Positions 6,561-9,566 of a stretch of DNA of 9,566 nt are shown one piece after another (within the stretch, counting starts at the first letter, position 1; each line of letters starts with the position of its first letter). Made by a program: the position numbers and the translations under genes. Location: assembly GCA_013215865.1 (NCBI GenBank), contig JABSQL010000146.1, positions 1 to 9,566 of the forward strand, read 5' to 3'. The stretch is from Candidatus Margulisiibacteriota bacterium. GTDB lineage: Bacteria > Margulisbacteria > Marinamargulisbacteria > DT-59. The notes under the pieces are model-generated. The model worked only from the letters and a program-made list of their open reading frames with translations. It ran no database searches and was not told the DNA's origin.

Positions 6561-6993
6561 GATATGATTGACGGTTTTCAGGGGTTAGATCAATCCTTTT
6601 TCCATTATCTATCACCCATAACGCACGATCATCTTCCTTTCGTGTATCTACATGCACATATTCTTTAGATAAATTGAGACCAATACCACCGAAATCTTTA
6701 ATTTCCTCAGCCAACAAAAATACACTTTTGGCAGACATATTATCAACGGTTACATCAGCAGCAAGCCCTCTTGAATGATATTCCTTGTGAAAGCCCCTTG
6801 GTGTGTCATTTTCTTGAGAGTGATAGCCTCTGACAATATTAACGCGTTGCTTGGCTTTGGATCTGAGAAGTTCAAGAGCTCCCACTAATCCAAGACTTAT
6901 TCTAAAGGATGAGGTTCCAGATTCCGGATCTACAAAGTCCCGAATAGAAAAGTGACCCGATATTTTATGTGAACGCCCTCTTTTTCTTGCCAT
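6547..6993 (-). CDS. M15/DUF882-type zinc peptidase-like protein
   Basis: A 148-residue single-domain protein. HSRGLAADV at 73-81 is the H-x2-G-x-A-x-D zinc-binding signature of the M15 (D-Ala-D-Ala carboxypeptidase/VanY) and DUF882/YcbK clan, giving ligands H73 and D80. GGIGLN (102-107) and YVHVDTR (112-118) supply the third ligand H114 in the order expected for that clan, with a Trp (126) after it as in many members. These enzymes cut peptide crosslinks or stems of peptidoglycan. There is no signal peptide: the N-terminus is basic (MARKRGRSHK) with no hydrophobic stretch after it. That is unusual for a wall enzyme and recalls phage endolysins, which rely on a holin. The gene lies 36 bp after the glycosylase gene and overlaps xerC. 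No Shine-Dalgarno is visible before the ATG. Substrate and site of action are undetermined. Confidence 0.75.
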   Translation of the reverse strand: MARKRGRSHKISGHFSIRDFVDPESGTSSFRISLGLVGALELLRSKAKQRVNIVRGYHSQENDTPRGFHKEYHSRGLAADVTVDNMSAKSVFLLAEEIKDFGGIGLNLSKEYVHVDTRKEDDRALWVIDNGKRIDLTPENRQSYLGDS

Positions 6994-7029
6994 TGCTTTA
7001 TTATATCGTGAGGTAAGGAAAATGGAAAC

Positions 7030-7674
7030 CTATACTTGTTCCAGTACTTCAGTATCATAGAAAGACAATGCAGCTTTGACTTCTTTCATGTCATTCCATG
7101 CTAACCATTTGGGACTCCCCTTTTCTTTGGAGGCATTTCTAAGCAAATAGGATGGGTGAAATGTTGGAATAATATATAATAATTCTGGCATATACGATAC
7201 TTTTGCCGTCACCCATTTCCCCCTCGCACGGGTAATGGTCAATTGATCTTCTAAAATTGTTTTCAATGAAGGAGATCCCAATAACATGATGATTTTAGGT
7301 TTTATAAGTTGAATTTGACGAATTAAATACGGCTTACATGCCTCAATTTCAGAAGGAAGGGGATTTCGGTTTTGAGGGGGTCGACATTTTACAATGTTGG
7401 CGATGAATGCCTCTTTTTCTCGGTCAATTCCCACAGAGTCCAACATTTTCGTTAACAACTGCCCGGATCGACCCACAAAAGGGAGACCTTTCATATCTTC
7501 CTGCTCTCCAGGACCTTCTCCAATGACCATCAGGTTACATGGCACAGGTCCACTCCCTACCACAACATGGGTTCTATTTTGACTTAACTCACATTTGGTA
7601 CAAGACTGACACACCTCTTTTAAAGAGGGATAATCTAGGGAATCGTAATCTGTTTTAATATTTATATCAATCAT
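7030..7674 (-). CDS. Type-4 uracil-DNA glycosylase (iron-sulfur)
   Basis: A 214-residue member of the UDG superfamily, family 4, which removes uracil from DNA after cytosine deamination or dUTP incorporation. The four [4Fe-4S] cysteines are visible: C25 and C28 (CTKC), C97 (KCRPPQNR) and C113. Active-site motif 1 is GEGPGEQED (52-60), followed by the family-specific GLPFVGRSGQLL (63-74). Motif 2 is HPSYLLRN (173-180). Length and motif order match family 4 rather than the larger family 5. The N-terminal half of related sequences is sometimes fused to a phage SPO1 DNA polymerase-like domain, but none is present here. The ATG overlaps the end of nadC by 8 bp and has no Shine-Dalgarno, so it depends on nadC translation. 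Confidence 0.93.
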   Translation of the reverse strand: MIDINIKTDYDSLDYPSLKEVCQSCTKCELSQNRTHVVVGSGPVPCNLMVIGEGPGEQEDMKGLPFVGRSGQLLTKMLDSVGIDREKEAFIANIVKCRPPQNRNPLPSEIEACKPYLIRQIQLIKPKIIMLLGSPSLKTILEDQLTITRARGKWVTAKVSYMPELLYIIPTFHPSYLLRNASKEKGSPKWLAWNDMKEVKAALSFYDTEVLEQV

Positions 7675-8518
7675 AAATCAATACACTCAAATCCAACGCC
7701 TTTACGGAATGGGTTAATTGCCCAATAGCGATTCTTTGAATATCCAAATCACGATAATAATGAATATTTTCCAGGGTAATACCTCCTGAGATTTCAATGT
7801 CCGCATTATATCCTTTTTCCTTGCAGATGAGTACCCCGCGCTTAACTGATTCTAGTGAAAAATTGTCTAGCATAATAATATCAACTTGAGATAAATCCCA
7901 TTGTAATAATTGTTCTGGAGACTCTACTTCGACTTCAATTTTTTTATTGGGATGTTGGGCCTTAAAACGGGACAATATTTGAGGAAGAGTATCCAACCTG
8001 TTTTCAGATTGCAATACCATCAGGTGATTTTCCTTTATAAGTACCATGTCTGACAATCCCTCTCGGTGATTAACCCCTCCCCCGGCTACCACAGCTTTTC
8101 TTTCCAAGAAACGAAGTCCCGGCGTGGTTTTTCGGGTGTCTACAACATGGATACCAAGATTATTAAGGGCTTTAACGAATAAATCAGTGGTGGTCGCAAC
8201 ACCACTTAATCTTTGCAGAAAATTGAGGACAACCCGTTCCCATTTTAAAATAGCCTGAACCGATCCTGTTAGCTCACAAATCACTGTCTGAGGTGATAGG
8301 CAACTACCATCGGAAAGCAGTTGGGATATGCGAACATTTTCCTCTGCAAATGCGTTTTCAAGAATGTCTGTACCAACAAAAATGCCAGTATCCTTTGAAA
8401 TAATCTGAGCATGACAATCTGTATCATTTTCGAGAATGAGTGATGTAGTTAGATCACCAAAAGGACAATCTTCTTTTAAGGTGACTTGAAGCAAATTATT
8501 GAGATCAAAGCCTTGCAT
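7667..8518 (-). CDS. nadC: Nicotinate-nucleotide pyrophosphorylase (quinolinate phosphoribosyltransferase)
   Basis: NadC converts quinolinate and PRPP to nicotinate mononucleotide, CO2 and pyrophosphate, the last de novo step leading into NAD. At 283 residues it has the standard length. Visible family motifs are LKEDCPFGDLTT (14-25), WERVVLNFLQRLSG (93-106), DTRKTTPGLR (127-136, with R129 and K130 in the active site), GGGVNHREGLSD (146-157), K162 in IKENH, EVEVES (195-200), MLDN (216-219) and ISGGI (243-247), ending in AIGQLTHSVKALDLS. No nadA or nadB lies in the window, so quinolinate must come from elsewhere in the genome. It is first in a four-gene minus-strand cluster. The ATG at 8518 lies only 31 bp from the divergent hydrolase start and lacks a Shine-Dalgarno. 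Confidence 0.96.
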   Translation of the reverse strand: MQGFDLNNLLQVTLKEDCPFGDLTTSLILENDTDCHAQIISKDTGIFVGTDILENAFAEENVRISQLLSDGSCLSPQTVICELTGSVQAILKWERVVLNFLQRLSGVATTTDLFVKALNNLGIHVVDTRKTTPGLRFLERKAVVAGGGVNHREGLSDMVLIKENHLMVLQSENRLDTLPQILSRFKAQHPNKKIEVEVESPEQLLQWDLSQVDIIMLDNFSLESVKRGVLICKEKGYNADIEISGGITLENIHYYRDLDIQRIAIGQLTHSVKALDLSVLIYD

Positions 8519-8549
8519 TTGAGGACCATTTTAACATACCATAAACAAC
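8519..8549. promoter_or_regulatory. 31-bp divergent nadC / hydrolase intergenic region
   Basis: Both flanking genes start here in opposite directions, neither with a Shine-Dalgarno. On the minus strand TAAAAT (8528-8533, 5 of 6 to the -10 consensus) would start nadC mRNA only a few bases before its ATG. On the plus strand TACCAT (8537-8542) with TTGCAT (8513-8518) and an 18-bp spacer is a weak candidate that would also give an almost leaderless mRNA. Both assignments are tentative. Confidence 0.3.
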
Positions 8550-9359
8550 ATGAAACAGACTCTTAGCGTGGCGCTTGTCCAATGTGATAGCGGGCCTAAC
8601 AAAGAAGATAATTTATCTAAAGCTGTGTCTTTCTGCATGGAAGCAATTTCGAAAGGCGCTACTTTTATTTTACTGCCCGAGTTGTTTAATATACGGTCTG
8701 ATACCATTTCTGTGGAACAACGGGCTGAAAATATCCCTGGCCCTTCTTTAGGTCCCCTTATGAAATTGGCAAAAGAAAAAAGCGTCTTTATTCTGGCTGG
8801 GAGCTTATGTGAATCTTCGTCTACTCCCAAAAAATGTTACAACACTTCTGTTCTCATCAACTCAAATGGGAGCATCTCTTGCACCTATCAAAAAATACAC
8901 CTCTTTGATGCCTGTGTAGGAGAGACCAAGATTATGGAATCGCGCACTTTTTTGCCTGGCAAACAACCCATATTGAGCACTGTTCAAGACTGGAAAGTGG
9001 GGCTTTCTATATGCTACGACCTTCGGTTCCCTGAACTATATCGACATTATAGCCGTCACAATGCCCACATATTAACGGTTCCAGCCTCATTTACAACACC
9101 CACAGGGGAGGCTCATTGGGAAGTACTGCTAAAAGCTAGAGCCATTGAGAATCAATGTTATGTCCTTGCCCCCAATCAAGTGGGGATAGGCGCAAGAGGG
9201 GTCCCCACATATGGTAATAGTATGATTATTGATCCATGGGGTAAAATTTGCGCTCGGGGAACAGGAGATAAAGAAGAAGTGATTTTAGCTGAGTTGGAAA
9301 TGGATGTTCTTCACCAGGTTCGTAACACCTTCCCTGTTTTATCCCATCGACAGTTATAA
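8550..9359 (+). CDS. Carbon-nitrogen hydrolase, Nit1/omega-amidase type (nitrilase superfamily)
   Basis: A 269-residue nitrilase-superfamily amidase with the Glu-Lys-Cys triad in place: E44 in LLPELFN, K115 in TYQKIHLFD, and C155 in SICYDLRFPELY. AHWEVLLKARAIENQCYV (188-205) and the closing HRQL fit the Nit1/Nit2 branch rather than aliphatic nitrilases. The wording around that block is closest to Nit1, the deaminated-glutathione amidase (YbeM in E. coli), as I recall it. The alternative is Nit2/MtnU omega-amidase, which hydrolyses alpha-ketoglutaramate left when glutamine donates its amino group in methionine salvage. The downstream mtnP favours that second role by context. No signal peptide, so cytoplasmic. 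No Shine-Dalgarno precedes the ATG. The next in-frame ATG is at residue 30 and would lose the first core strand. Confidence 0.88.
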   Translation: MKQTLSVALVQCDSGPNKEDNLSKAVSFCMEAISKGATFILLPELFNIRSDTISVEQRAENIPGPSLGPLMKLAKEKSVFILAGSLCESSSTPKKCYNTSVLINSNGSISCTYQKIHLFDACVGETKIMESRTFLPGKQPILSTVQDWKVGLSICYDLRFPELYRHYSRHNAHILTVPASFTTPTGEAHWEVLLKARAIENQCYVLAPNQVGIGARGVPTYGNSMIIDPWGKICARGTGDKEEVILAELEMDVLHQVRNTFPVLSHRQL

Positions 9360-9399
9360 CTTGACCATCAAAGATTGAGGTATCATAATGCTTTCTATC

Positions 9400-9405
9400 A
9401 AGGAG
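9400..9405 (+). promoter_or_regulatory. Shine-Dalgarno deciding the mtnP start
   Basis: AAGGAG lies 6 bases before the ATG at 9412. It selects that start over an in-frame ATG at 9388, which would add eight residues that do not look like family sequence and has no ribosome site. Confidence 0.7.
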
Positions 9406-9411
9406 ATCGTA

Positions 9412-9566
9412 ATGGGTAAGATTGGTATATTTGGTGGATCTGGTTTTTATTCTTTTCTCGATACAATAGAAGAAGTAAAAGTCCATACCCCTTATGGTGA
9501 ACCTTCAGACAAATTGGCTGTTGGGGCATATAAAAACAAAGAAATAGTTTTTTTACCTCGACATGG
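9412..9566 (+). CDS. mtnP: S-methyl-5'-thioadenosine phosphorylase, N-terminal part (cut by window edge)
   Basis: Only 51 complete codons are present. They carry the family's N-terminal signatures: IGIFGGSGFY (4-13), with the phosphate-binding GGSG turn, TPYGEPSD (26-33), and FLPRH (47-51), the start of the conserved Arg-His phosphate site. MtnP splits methylthioadenosine, a by-product of polyamine and related synthesis, into adenine and methylthioribose-1-phosphate for methionine salvage. Homologous methylthioinosine or purine nucleoside phosphorylases share these motifs. The residues that choose the 6-amino purine lie downstream of the window, so substrate is not proven. It lies 52 bp after the amidase gene on the same strand and could share its transcript. 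Confidence 0.85.
   Translation, partial: MGKIGIFGGSGFYSFLDTIEEVKVHTPYGEPSDKLAVGAYKNKEIVFLPRH

Noticed and set aside
5673..6993. XerC plus endolysin-like peptidase as a prophage or integrative element end
   Set aside because: No attachment-site repeats, tRNA gene, or other phage genes are visible. XerC has housekeeping length, and the genes are tightly coupled to nadC and the uracil-DNA glycosylase.
9226..9486. Minus-strand 86-codon frame across the amidase end and mtnP start
   Set aside because: It is antisense to two recognised genes, with no supporting start signal and no recognisable protein features.

Overview
The window is a densely coded, AT-rich bacterial segment. No gene-free stretch exceeds about 135 bp. 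It carries ordinary bacterial housekeeping genes, and a C-terminal piece resembling the lipid II flippase MurJ. The genes do not fix a lineage. There are no rRNA or tRNA genes, insertion sequences, CRISPR arrays or attachment sites that I can see. The low-GC, divergent proteins would fit an uncultured or poorly sampled phylum, but that is only an impression.

Left part (1-4057, all minus strand). Reading in the direction of transcription, an unrecognised 404-residue protein with a two-helix membrane hairpin is followed by a 97-codon membrane fragment that looks like the end of murJ. Next come a PLP-dependent class III (GabT/ArgD-type) aminotransferase, the 23S rRNA 2'-O-methyltransferase RlmB, and the N-terminus of a membrane-anchored sensor-like protein that runs off the left edge. 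Gaps are tiny or negative (19 bp gap, then overlaps of 37, 14 and 11 bp), so these genes can be one transcription unit. It would start at a TTGACA promoter near 4131.

Middle (4058-5667). A 134-bp divergent intergenic region holds two back-to-back promoters whose -35 boxes share the same bases. One drives the 404-residue protein leftward. The other drives an unrecognised 491-residue soluble protein rightward. The second protein has two related copies of a small domain, a Ser/Ala/Arg linker, and a C-terminal domain of unknown type. Both orphan genes have strong Shine-Dalgarno sequences, while most neighbours have none. This pair is the least explained and most interesting part of the window. 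It sits where the murJ-like reading frame is truncated.

Right part (5673-8518, minus strand). A compact probable operon runs nadC, type-4 uracil-DNA glycosylase, an M15/DUF882-type metallopeptidase and a XerC/D tyrosine recombinase. Its spacings are 8-bp overlap, 36-bp gap and 14-bp overlap. The recombinase gene ends 5 bp from the convergent end of the 491-residue gene.

Right edge (8550-9566, plus strand). Only 31 bp from nadC begins a Nit1/omega-amidase-type carbon-nitrogen hydrolase, followed by the start of mtnP (methylthioadenosine phosphorylase), which is cut by the window end. The pairing suggests nitrogen or sulfur salvage linked to methionine recycling.
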